Source: CAWACC01 sp964390695 (GTDB lineage Bacteria; Chlamydiota; Chlamydiia; Chlamydiales; Parachlamydiaceae). Taken from it: DNA of 7,069 nt. The notes under the pieces are model-generated. The model worked only from the letters and a program-made list of their open reading frames with translations, was not told where the DNA came from and made no database searches. Below, piece after piece: positions 1 to 6,974 of the stretch. The stretch's first letter is position 1; the number at the start of each line of letters is the position of its first letter. Where the stretch lies: positions 1-7,069 of the forward strand of contig CAYMKI010000154.1 of NCBI GenBank assembly GCA_964390695.1, written 5' to 3'. The translations under genes were made by a program, and so were the position numbers.

Positions 1-14
1 CCCAAATGCCACTA

Positions 15-43
15 TTGCAAAATATCCATCGTTAAGATAAAAT
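15..43 (+). promoter_or_regulatory. Putative sigma70-type promoter of the znu operon
   Basis: A TTGCAA hexamer (15-20) and a TAAAAT hexamer (38-43) are separated by 17 bp, the ideal spacing for a vegetative sigma70/sigma66 promoter. Transcription would start near position 50 and give a leader of about 40 nt before the znuA start. The surroundings are AT-rich, so hexamer matches arise easily by chance. A metal-responsive operator would be expected here for a zinc importer, but I see no convincing Zur-type palindrome. Confidence 0.4.
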
Positions 44-81
44 TTACTTAGTCGTTTTGTTTTTCCATTTTAAATTTAATC

Positions 82-95
82 AAAGGTAAATTTTG
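82..95 (+). promoter_or_regulatory. Ribosome binding site that fixes the TTG start of znuA
   Basis: AAAGG at 82-86 lies 6 nt upstream of the TTG codon at 93-95. The reading frame is closed by an in-frame TAA at 87-89, so translation cannot start further upstream except at a non-standard ATT at 90. The first in-frame ATG is at codon 63, inside the mature protein, and would remove the signal peptide. TTG is therefore the only sensible start. Confidence 0.8.
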
Positions 96-998
96 TTTAA
101 AAAAATAATATTCGCTCTGTGTTTTTTTGCCGGTGTCGCCTGTTTTATTTCTGATGCCTTCGCAGAAGACCTTTCCCCTTCATCTGAAGAAGGGTTGTCG
201 CATCATGTGCTCGTCAGCGTAGCTCCCTACAAGTACTTTGTTGAGCAAATAGCCGGTGATACCGTTTCCATCGGGGTTATGGTGCCCGCTGCCGCTAGCA
301 TACATACCTACGAACCTACCCCCAAAGAAATGGTGGCAGCCAGCAAGGCAGATGCTTGGTTTTTTATAGGTGAAGCTTTTGAATCTAAAGCTATAGAGGC
401 TTTAAAGAACCATCACCCGTCAATAAAGCTCTATGATCTAAGAAACGGGGTGGATTTAATTCAAAGCCAGTGCCATCATCACCATCATCATAAAGGATGC
501 ATGCACGGAGCTGATCTACATATTTGGCTCAGCCCTAAAGAAGCTAAAAAGCAAGCAGTGGATATTGCCAAGGGACTAATGGAAGTGTATCCGCGACACA
601 AAGACCTCTATAAAGCCAATCTCGAAAAGTTTTTAGTGCAGTTGGATGAATTAAATGCCTACATAGCTGGTTTAATGCGCACAGTTTCGCCGCGTACCAT
701 CATGGTCTCACATCCTGCTTATGGTTATTTTTGCCGTGATTATGATTTACAGCAGGTATCTATAGAATTTGAAGGCAAGGATCCCACGCCCCAACAACTG
801 ACGCGGGTTTTGAATGTAGCACGTAAAGATAATATCCATACAATCTATATTCAAAAGCAATATAATAACAAGGGCGCAAAATTGATCGCGGATTACCTGG
901 GAGCGGCTATTGTAAATTTAGATCCCTACTCGGAAGATTATGTGGAAAGTTTACGATATATTGCCCGCCAATTTGCCTCCCCGCACGAAAAAAAATAG
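93..998 (+). CDS. znuA: Zinc (or manganese) ABC transporter periplasmic substrate-binding protein, ZnuA/TroA family
   Basis: This is the extracytoplasmic metal-capture protein of a cluster A-I (ZnuA/TroA-type) ABC importer; it delivers the ion to the permease encoded downstream. Residues 1-24 form a Sec signal peptide: a Lys-Lys N-region, a hydrophobic core, and likely cleavage after AFA. No lipobox precedes Cys10 or Cys17, so it is probably soluble in the periplasm. Expected ligands are His71 (HTYEPT), His143 (DLHIWLSP), His207 (SHPAYGYF) and Asp277 (LDPYSEDY), a His-His-His-Asp set as in TroA. A third His rather than Glu favours zinc. A metal-scavenging loop precedes His143: Cys127, six consecutive His (128-133), then Cys136 and His138. 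The 301-residue length is normal. The start is TTG. The gene is first in an operon, 15 bp before the ATPase gene. Zinc is the likely substrate, but manganese or mixed specificity is not excluded. Confidence 0.93.
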   Translation: MFKKIIFALCFFAGVACFISDAFAEDLSPSSEEGLSHHVLVSVAPYKYFVEQIAGDTVSIGVMVPAAASIHTYEPTPKEMVAASKADAWFFIGEAFESKAIEALKNHHPSIKLYDLRNGVDLIQSQCHHHHHHKGCMHGADLHIWLSPKEAKKQAVDIAKGLMEVYPRHKDLYKANLEKFLVQLDELNAYIAGLMRTVSPRTIMVSHPAYGYFCRDYDLQQVSIEFEGKDPTPQQLTRVLNVARKDNIHTIYIQKQYNNKGAKLIADYLGAAIVNLDPYSEDYVESLRYIARQFASPHEKK

Positions 999-1013
999 CG
1001 CTTAAGGAACAGC

Positions 1014-1730
1014 ATGCCAACAGTTGTAGAAGTACATAATGTCCATTTTGCTTACGCCGATATCACCGTTTTGAAAAACGTCTCTTTTTCTGTGGCCTCT
1101 GGAGAGTTTATCGGCATCATAGGTCCGAATGGCGGCGGCAAAACGACTTTGCTTAAGTTGTTAATGGGCATACTTCAACCCGATGCCGGCCAAATCCGCG
1201 TTCTAGGCTCTCCCCCTTCGCAGTCTATATCCAGAATCGCCTATGTGCCGCAGGGGCTGCGTTTTGATAGGCAGTTTCCCATCTCGGTCATGGAACTTGT
1301 CCTGTCGGGGCGCTTGTCTCGACTGCCATGGTATGGCGTATACAGTGCAGAAGATAAGGTGGCTGCCTTAGACGCTTTAGACAAGGTGGGCATGTTAGAT
1401 TTTAAGCATAATGCTTTTGGAACCCTCTCAGGAGGACAGGCTCAAAGGGCTTTAATAGCCCGAGCCTTGGTGTCTGAACCCGAGCTTTTACTTTTGGATG
1501 AGCCTACTGCAAGTGTGGATGCCCAAGCAGAAGCTTTGATATATTCAATATTGAAAGAGCTCCAAAAGAAGATGACCCTGCTTATGGTGACGCATGATCT
1601 TAAAGCCGCGATTGACCTTGTAGACAGAGTATTATGTGTACAGGGCGGCGTCTTGTCTTTATTACCGCAAGAAATATGTGAACATTTTGCTTTAGGGCTT
1701 TACCACGCTCCTCTTCAGTTGGGGAAATAA
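1014..1730 (+). CDS. znuC: Zinc/manganese ABC transporter ATP-binding protein, ZnuC family
   Basis: This is the cytoplasmic ATPase subunit that dimerises on the permease and drives metal import by ATP hydrolysis. All nucleotide-binding elements are present and intact: Walker A GPNGGGKT (residues 37-44, Lys43), Q-loop Gln80 in AYVPQG, signature LSGGQ (138-142), Walker B LLLLDEP (158-164) with catalytic Glu163, D-loop SVD (167-169), and switch His194 in MVTHD. At 238 residues it is a single nucleotide-binding domain of usual ZnuC/MntB size. The ATG start is preceded by a good Shine-Dalgarno, TAAGGA at 1003-1008, 5 nt upstream. It sits between the binding-protein gene and the permease gene with 15-bp gaps on both sides, so the three are almost certainly co-transcribed. 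The metal is assigned from the neighbouring binding protein, since the ATPase itself does not reveal it. Confidence 0.93.
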   Translation: MPTVVEVHNVHFAYADITVLKNVSFSVASGEFIGIIGPNGGGKTTLLKLLMGILQPDAGQIRVLGSPPSQSISRIAYVPQGLRFDRQFPISVMELVLSGRLSRLPWYGVYSAEDKVAALDALDKVGMLDFKHNAFGTLSGGQAQRALIARALVSEPELLLLDEPTASVDAQAEALIYSILKELQKKMTLLMVTHDLKAAIDLVDRVLCVQGGVLSLLPQEICEHFALGLYHAPLQLGK

Positions 1731-1745
1731 AATACGGATTGATCC

Positions 1746-2591
1746 ATGATATCTTTTTTAGAAGCGCTTTATACTAACCCTCTCCTTTTAGCAGCTGTTA
1801 TTGCAGGCTTAGCCGCTTCAGTGGTCAGCGGCATTATCGGTTCTTATGTAGTAGTCAAGCGCATAGGTTTTATAAGCGGCAGCATCTCGCATTCGGTTTT
1901 AAGCGGCATTGGTTTGGCCATATGGCTCGAACGCACCAAAGATGTGGAGTGGCTTTCTCCTTTGACAGGTGCCCTAGCGGCTGCCATACTATCCGCCTTG
2001 ATATTGGGATGGATTCACCTGTATCACCGTCAGCGGGAAGATTCGGTCATAGCGGCATTATGGTCTATAGGCATGGCTGTGGGGGTGTTATTTATTTCGC
2101 AAACCCCGGGCTTTAACGTCGAGTTGACCAATTTTTTGGTTGGAAATATTCTGTGGGTCTCTCATGCCGATTTAGCTTTGTTGTTTTCCTTAGATATTTG
2201 CATACTCCTGTTAGTTTTTTGTTTGCATAAGCGCTTTTTAGCCATCTGCTTTGACGAAGAGCAGGCGCGCCTGCAAGGGATTGCTGTCAACCGTCTATAT
2301 GTTTTATTGCTCGTTTTAATTGCCGTATCGATAGTCCTATTGATTCAAGTGGTCGGGGTGCTTTTGGTGATGACCATGTTGACAATTCCGGCAGCTATCG
2401 GCAACTTATTTACCTTTAAGCTGTCGCGCATCATGATACTGGCAGTAGTCTTTAGCTCCGTATTTTGCCTGGTGGGTACTGCTGCGGCTTATCAACTGGA
2501 TTGGCCGGCGGGGGCGACGATTGCTTTGGTGGCCGGATTTGCGTATGTTCTTTCCTTGTTCGCGCGGCGCCGTGCAGCTGTTTCTAGGTAA
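1746..2591 (+). CDS. znuB: Zinc/manganese ABC transporter permease, ZnuB family (ABC-3)
   Basis: This is the inner-membrane permease of the importer; two copies are expected to form the metal channel. The 281-residue protein is strongly hydrophobic, with about eight to nine membrane segments, roughly at 13-37, 44-61, 72-92, 100-118, 142-160, 184-203, 205-222, 226-248 and 253-273. The segment SHSVLSGIGLA (49-59) matches the conserved SHAxLPGIA-like stretch of the ABC-3 family. GNLFTFKLSR (219-228) corresponds to the family's cytoplasmic region after the VGxLLVxxxLxxPAA helix (203-217). The basic C-terminus (ARRRAAVSR) is likely cytoplasmic. The start at 1746 has only a weak ribosome site (ACGGAT around 1734-1739), 15 bp after the ATPase stop. 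A single permease gene separates this operon from the two-permease ytgABCD type of chlamydiae. It ends 9 bp from the stop of the convergent large gene. Confidence 0.92.
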   Translation: MISFLEALYTNPLLLAAVIAGLAASVVSGIIGSYVVVKRIGFISGSISHSVLSGIGLAIWLERTKDVEWLSPLTGALAAAILSALILGWIHLYHRQREDSVIAALWSIGMAVGVLFISQTPGFNVELTNFLVGNILWVSHADLALLFSLDICILLLVFCLHKRFLAICFDEEQARLQGIAVNRLYVLLLVLIAVSIVLLIQVVGVLLVMTMLTIPAAIGNLFTFKLSRIMILAVVFSSVFCLVGTAAAYQLDWPAGATIALVAGFAYVLSLFARRRAAVSR

Positions 2592-2630
2592 CATCCTCTA
2601 TTATGCATCCAATATTTTGAATAGGGGATG
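2592..2630. terminator. Inverted repeat at the convergent junction, possible terminator without a T-tract
   Basis: Arms CATCCTCTATT (2592-2602) and AATAGGGGATG (2620-2630) form an 11-bp stem with one wobble and a 17-nt loop. The position pair 2597/2625 is U-G in the znuB transcript but an A-C mismatch in the opposite transcript, so the hairpin favours the znu side. It begins immediately after the znuB stop and reaches into the last codons of the convergent gene. No run of T follows on either strand, so this is not a textbook intrinsic terminator. An overlapping alternative stem, ATAGGG (2621-2626) with CCCTAT (2642-2647), would compete with it. Confidence 0.35.
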
Positions 2631-5600
2631 ATTAAATCCCGCCCTATCTAGAAAAAACTCGACTTGTTTTCTTACAAATTCAGTTTCTTCGCTGGCATTT
2701 GAAATTCCCTTTAGGCGGTACCAGGTTTGAGAGTGCTTCCCGGGAATTTCTATGACCTTAGTGGGCTTGCTATCTTCTACCGCTTCGATATTGCGCAGGA
2801 TGTGAGTGCCGGGAATGACCTCATCCTGATCGGCATACATCAGGCATTTCCAGCCATGATGCTTGGAGAGGTTTTTACCGACATCGAATGCCGGCAAGCA
2901 AAATTGGGGGATCAAATTGGTGATGGTTTCTTTCATATTTTCCGGCACAACTCCGCTAAGTTGTTGGGCTATGGTATGTTGCACCATCGCATGGAAGCTG
3001 GAGTAGGTTTGATCGAGCCATAAAGCCGATTTGGGACGATGGCTGGCTAAGTTGGACGCCCATCCTCCCGACATGCACAGAGATTTGATGAGGATGTTCT
3101 CTTCTTTTAAACGGGCTTTCTTGGCTAAGGCATCGTAGGCTGCGATGATACCTTCGGTCAAGGTTTCTTCGTTGGGGATGCCTTCGCTTTCTCCAAACCC
3201 GGGAGGGTTGAACAGCATCACATTCATGCCCCTCAGCAAAAAGGAGGTAGCTTCGGATGAAAACATCTCATACACACTGAGGTTGCCTCCGCAGATCAAT
3301 ACGCCCTTATCGCTTTTTTGAAAGTTGGTTTCGGGGCAATCTGTAAATTTTACATCCTTAGGATTGGCCTGCATGGCAAATATAAAATCTTCATCTCCTA
3401 TGAAACGGAATTCTCCTTGGTCAAGATAGTTGAGGCCCATTTTAAAAAAGCGCATGTTTTCTAATGCTTTAAATAATTCCACCTGTTTAGGACTGTTCGC
3501 GTCTAGTATCCATATGTCAGACGTGAGTACATCGACCGAGGCTCTCACACGTTCTGCTCCCGCGGCTTTGAGGATATCTCCTAGTTTATTCGGACGCATA
3601 ATCATGCCGTCAAGATTGCCTGCACTGGTTTTAATCTTAACACGCTCTCCTCCTAGCTCAAGCATATATTTGCGAGATTCGGAGAATTGTTCAATAAGCG
3701 ATTGAGAGGCTTCTTCGATATTCTTGAGCGCCTCTCTTCCCCCGAACATTTTGACCATGGCTTTAAGGTCGGACCCCGGATAAAGCCTGGCCCGCAGCTT
3801 TTCTTCGGAGAGCTTTTGGATCCAAGCTGGCCGGCGTACTGTATAGACTGTATTGGTATAGAATTCCTTGTCGGCATAGTTTAGGCCTTTGGTATTTGCT
3901 GAAAAGTTTCCCATAGGATCTAAGAAGGGAATCATTTCGGATTCAGGATCTACTATATTAGACAATAGCTGGCCGGCGATCCAATAGGTGGTAGGATTGG
4001 ATCGCAAACTTTCGAAAGTGTCCGTGTCGATGGGCAGAGGGAATTGCCATACCTCCTGCCGCAGGTGTTCCCCTCTAGCTATCAAAACTTCTTCAGGTAA
4101 ATCTTTCATGCTTTCATAAGACTCCATCAAGCCTAGATCATGGGGAGTTACCGCGCGGCGCGTATAGTCTGTTCCCTCTATTCCTTCGAGGAATTGGGTG
4201 CCATGCACAGTAGTGGCGTAAGCTAAGCTAGGATGAGTGGCATCCGGCAAGCGTTTCATGACAGAGGCCTTAAATTCCATGGCTTTGAGTATAGCCTCCG
4301 ATTCTGCTGCGCTTTTTGCTGATCCTAAGTGTATACCCACAGTATGTACGGGGTCTCCGGCTTCATGCTGATGTATAACGGAAAATTTGGTCTTGATCGA
4401 TTCTAGCATGTTTTGGTGATCAAGAAGGAATTTTTTAAATATTTCGTTGTCCTCCCTAGAGACGCCTGGTGAGTCAAAGACTTGGATTTGGCATTTATGC
4501 CCCGGACATGGGATGCGATTTTGTTTGATCAGATAATGCAAGGCATTAATTTGCGCGAGAGCCCCCCCCAGGCTATGCCCGACAAAGTGCATATCGCGGG
4601 CTTTGTTGAGATCTGGAATTTCTCGGCTTTCTTTGGCGTGTTCAATCAGTTTTTCTGTCCACGAAACAAGCATTGAACCGATGATTTCTTTGTCTGTTGC
4701 AGATTTATCCTTTTTCTGCAGAAGGTCAAAGACAACTTGTTCGTGTACCAAGCACTCATCCATGATCTTATCTCCCACTGATTTCATCAGTTTTTTCTTT
4801 TCTTCCATAGCATCAGGGATGAGGAGATGATAGTTTAGCTCTTGGATGAAAGCGTCGATTTCCGTGGCGATTTGAGGGCGCATGGATTCGGAGAAATCAG
4901 ACAGGTCAAATTTAATATCACAGAGTTTGGCGATCAATTTTTCGGCATCGTTTTTAGCTTGTTCTAAATACTCGGCTTGTTCGGCTCTGAAGTCGGGCTT
5001 AAGGAAATATTCGGATCGCAGGTGTTCATAGGTTTTTAGGTCGATTTTTCCCTTTAAAAACAGGGAATTTAGGACGCCATTGTGCCTGCGGAGGACTTTA
5101 TTTAGGGAATAGACTTTGGCTTTGTCTAATTCGTGTTTCCATAATTCTGCATTAGCTTTCGATAGAAGGTTGTGAATCTCTTCAGGAGAGGTATTATTGT
5201 CCAGAGCATCGGATGCTGCTAGTACATAGCCCGTCCATAGTGGCATGCTATTTTCGTAGATGTCTTGCGCTTCGTACAAATCGGTCTTGCCGAGGCCTTC
5301 ATAGCCTGTGAGCTGCAGCGGATTGAAATCGGTGCGGATGGTTTTTTGTCCGAAAGCTGCATAGGGGCTGGAGGAAGTGCTGACGTAGAGTTTAATCAAT
5401 GGCAAGTCTGGATCATATCCTACGGGCTTTAAGGTGTAATTCAACATGCCATATCCATTATATACGGCTTGATCCACCACCATCCATCGAGTAACACCCC
5501 CTTCGCCCACAGGGGCTGGCACCAAAACCCCCGTAGCATATTGTTTCGTAGGATGGGGGCGGAACAGGTGTTTTTTACAGACGACGTGGCTTAACTTTTC

Positions 5601-6974
5601 ATGGTACAATTCCCAGTTGTTGGTTTTTTGGATAATTGGAAAAGTTTGCAGTAATTCTTGCTGGTCTATCCAAGGCTTATATTCGTGTTTTCCAGCTAAG
5701 GTATAGGCGGATTTGATGGGATAGTAGATTTCACGGCCGGTGAACATGTTTTGCCATTCTTCGGGTGGTGGAAAGAAAATACTGACCAATTGATGGATTT
5801 GTGCGGGAGAGAGAGAATCAATTTTAAGGTTGTTTTGAAGTGCGGAGATAAATTCGCTTAGAGTTTTGGTGTTAAGGGTGCCGGATTGAGCTACGGCGGC
5901 GTGCATCAATCCACGGATCTCCCTAAACGTCAAATTTTTTTGGAGCGCACTCTCTAATTGGGACTTAGTCAATTGTTGGGTATCGCCTAATCGCTGTATT
6001 TTTTCGAGAAACTGCTCGAGGTCATCGATGTCCACGCTGCTGGTTAAAGTATTCAAGCGATAAACATGCTCTGGAGTCAGCGGTGAGCCTTCTTCTAACA
6101 GCTGATCCAAATCAATCCTAGCTAGTTTACAAGCATAGGCTAGTTTTTCTGCACCTACTTCTGTGCTCAGCAGTTCGAAATAGGCATGCACTGTTTCGCG
6201 GTTGATTTTTTTGTTCGCTTCTACGGCTGTAGAACGCGGCTTCAAGATAAGCTGCTCGTTTTCAAGGACGAGGCAATATTTGCAGTCGGAAGCTTTAAAG
6301 TCATCACTTCCTCTAAATTCGGTTTCATAACGTTGAAAAGCTAGAGTGGCAAGCGTGCTAAACGGCGAGGTGTATTGTGAGGTGGATAATTTATCGTGAA
6401 AAGAGACTTCCGGCGGATAGCTGAATTTTCCTCTGACGCCTTCTTTCAGCTCTTTATCTGAACACGGAAGCATCCCGCTATAGGTTTGACAGTCTTGCTC
6501 ATTTTGTATTTTCGACTGTCTGAGGTTGAACCGTGTAAATTCCTTCGCGGGTGCGTGTTTTTTGCTAGCTGTGCGTTCGGTGGGGGTAAATATATTCAAG
6601 GCTGATTCGAGGAGTGCAGCGGGATTGAAGATATCGGCTGAGGAAACTGTCAGCCGTAGAGTTTGGTCATCTCCTTGCTGGTGAAATACTGGAAAAATTT
6701 TACTAGCGATAGATGACGTTTTTTGCTTAATGTTGACGATCCATTCCTTGTTTCCAATGGTAATGACATTTTCAAATGGGGCATTGTCGGTTTTGGTATG
6801 GAGGATGTTCTTAGCTATGAGAGTGGCTAGATTAAAGAAAAATTCGTGGTTTTTATCATTTTCGGTTTCATTTACATTTTTATTGTCAATTTCAATGATT
6901 AGCGTTTTATGTTTTATATTATTAAATTTAACTCTGTATGAAGAATTGTCTATCCTTTGTACATCAATATTCAT
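2601..6974 (-). CDS. Giant protein with two alpha/beta hydrolase domains: class-3-lipase-like plus chlamydial CHLPS/DUF818-like
   Basis: This 1457-residue protein has no signal peptide or evident membrane helix. Residues 1 to about 500 are unrecognised, with a helical stretch at about 290-400 and a CxxC at 231-234. A class-3-lipase-like region follows. Nucleophile Ser801 lies in GHSLGGALAQ (799-808), followed by VFDSPGVS (832-839), which resembles the lipase FGxPRVG block. The probable acid is Asp874 (GDPVHTV) and the probable base His924 (VHGTQF). The spacing is comparable to Rhizomucor miehei lipase (Ser144, Asp203, His257). Residues 590-790 are charged and mostly helical, perhaps a lid or insertion. 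From about 1110 there is a CHLPS/DUF818-like hydrolase: ICGGN oxyanion strand (1227-1231), NPPGFGESEG (1256-1265), nucleophile Ser1302 in CMSGG, Asp1384 in DEVIP and His1414 in GKHSQ. The substrate is unknown; an acyl ester or phospholipid is plausible. Absence of a Sec signal leaves a cytosolic enzyme or a type III-secreted effector possible. The ATG has GTGAGG 4 nt upstream. Confidence 0.85.
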   Translation of the reverse strand: MNIDVQRIDNSSYRVKFNNIKHKTLIIEIDNKNVNETENDKNHEFFFNLATLIAKNILHTKTDNAPFENVITIGNKEWIVNIKQKTSSIASKIFPVFHQQGDDQTLRLTVSSADIFNPAALLESALNIFTPTERTASKKHAPAKEFTRFNLRQSKIQNEQDCQTYSGMLPCSDKELKEGVRGKFSYPPEVSFHDKLSTSQYTSPFSTLATLAFQRYETEFRGSDDFKASDCKYCLVLENEQLILKPRSTAVEANKKINRETVHAYFELLSTEVGAEKLAYACKLARIDLDQLLEEGSPLTPEHVYRLNTLTSSVDIDDLEQFLEKIQRLGDTQQLTKSQLESALQKNLTFREIRGLMHAAVAQSGTLNTKTLSEFISALQNNLKIDSLSPAQIHQLVSIFFPPPEEWQNMFTGREIYYPIKSAYTLAGKHEYKPWIDQQELLQTFPIIQKTNNWELYHEKLSHVVCKKHLFRPHPTKQYATGVLVPAPVGEGGVTRWMVVDQAVYNGYGMLNYTLKPVGYDPDLPLIKLYVSTSSSPYAAFGQKTIRTDFNPLQLTGYEGLGKTDLYEAQDIYENSMPLWTGYVLAASDALDNNTSPEEIHNLLSKANAELWKHELDKAKVYSLNKVLRRHNGVLNSLFLKGKIDLKTYEHLRSEYFLKPDFRAEQAEYLEQAKNDAEKLIAKLCDIKFDLSDFSESMRPQIATEIDAFIQELNYHLLIPDAMEEKKKLMKSVGDKIMDECLVHEQVVFDLLQKKDKSATDKEIIGSMLVSWTEKLIEHAKESREIPDLNKARDMHFVGHSLGGALAQINALHYLIKQNRIPCPGHKCQIQVFDSPGVSREDNEIFKKFLLDHQNMLESIKTKFSVIHQHEAGDPVHTVGIHLGSAKSAAESEAILKAMEFKASVMKRLPDATHPSLAYATTVHGTQFLEGIEGTDYTRRAVTPHDLGLMESYESMKDLPEEVLIARGEHLRQEVWQFPLPIDTDTFESLRSNPTTYWIAGQLLSNIVDPESEMIPFLDPMGNFSANTKGLNYADKEFYTNTVYTVRRPAWIQKLSEEKLRARLYPGSDLKAMVKMFGGREALKNIEEASQSLIEQFSESRKYMLELGGERVKIKTSAGNLDGMIMRPNKLGDILKAAGAERVRASVDVLTSDIWILDANSPKQVELFKALENMRFFKMGLNYLDQGEFRFIGDEDFIFAMQANPKDVKFTDCPETNFQKSDKGVLICGGNLSVYEMFSSEATSFLLRGMNVMLFNPPGFGESEGIPNEETLTEGIIAAYDALAKKARLKEENILIKSLCMSGGWASNLASHRPKSALWLDQTYSSFHAMVQHTIAQQLSGVVPENMKETITNLIPQFCLPAFDVGKNLSKHHGWKCLMYADQDEVIPGTHILRNIEAVEDSKPTKVIEIPGKHSQTWYRLKGISNASEETEFVRKQVEFFLDRAGFNHPLFKILDA
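4562..4569 (-). repeat. Eight-base homopolymer (G8 on the coding strand) inside the lipase catalytic motif
   Basis: The plus strand reads eight consecutive C; on the coding strand this is CTG GGG GGG GCT, encoding Leu802-Gly803-Gly804-Ala805 directly after nucleophile Ser801. Reading the frames by hand, one added G gives a stop after residue 809 (frame ends at TAA), and one lost G gives a stop after residue 814 (TGA). Poly-G/C tracts of this kind are known to vary in length in other bacteria, including chlamydial pmp genes. Whether this one varies is inference. Confidence 0.6.

Noticed and set aside
1..92. Zur-type operator upstream of znuA
   Set aside because: Only short AT-rich inverted matches such as AAATTT at 72-77 are visible; none resembles a full Zur or Fur palindrome.
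93..164. ZnuA as a lipoprotein
   Set aside because: Neither Cys10 nor Cys17 has a Leu/Val/Ile at -3 with a small residue at -1 in lipobox order; AFA cleavage at residue 24 fits better.
474..494. Six-histidine run suggesting an engineered His tag
   Set aside because: It is internal, in the expected metal-binding loop of ZnuA, with mixed CAT/CAC codons and natural flanking sequence.
1922..2116. Plus-strand open frame inside znuB
   Set aside because: Out-of-frame overlap with an intact membrane protein; no independent ribosome site or domain.
2406..2594. Minus-strand open frame opposite znuB
   Set aside because: Antisense shadow of a well-defined permease, Arg/Gln-rich as expected from reverse reading, with no homology cues.
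2727..3023. Plus-strand open frame of 98 codons opposite the large gene
   Set aside because: It lies in antisense to the conserved DUF818-like domain, shows no family features, and is best explained as a shadow frame. The same holds for frames at 3430-3705, 3687-3884, 4482-4676, 4603-4830 and 6730-6978.
3653..3877. Second minus-strand frame inside the large gene
   Set aside because: It overlaps the large coding frame in another phase, without its own signals; the large frame is continuous through this stretch.
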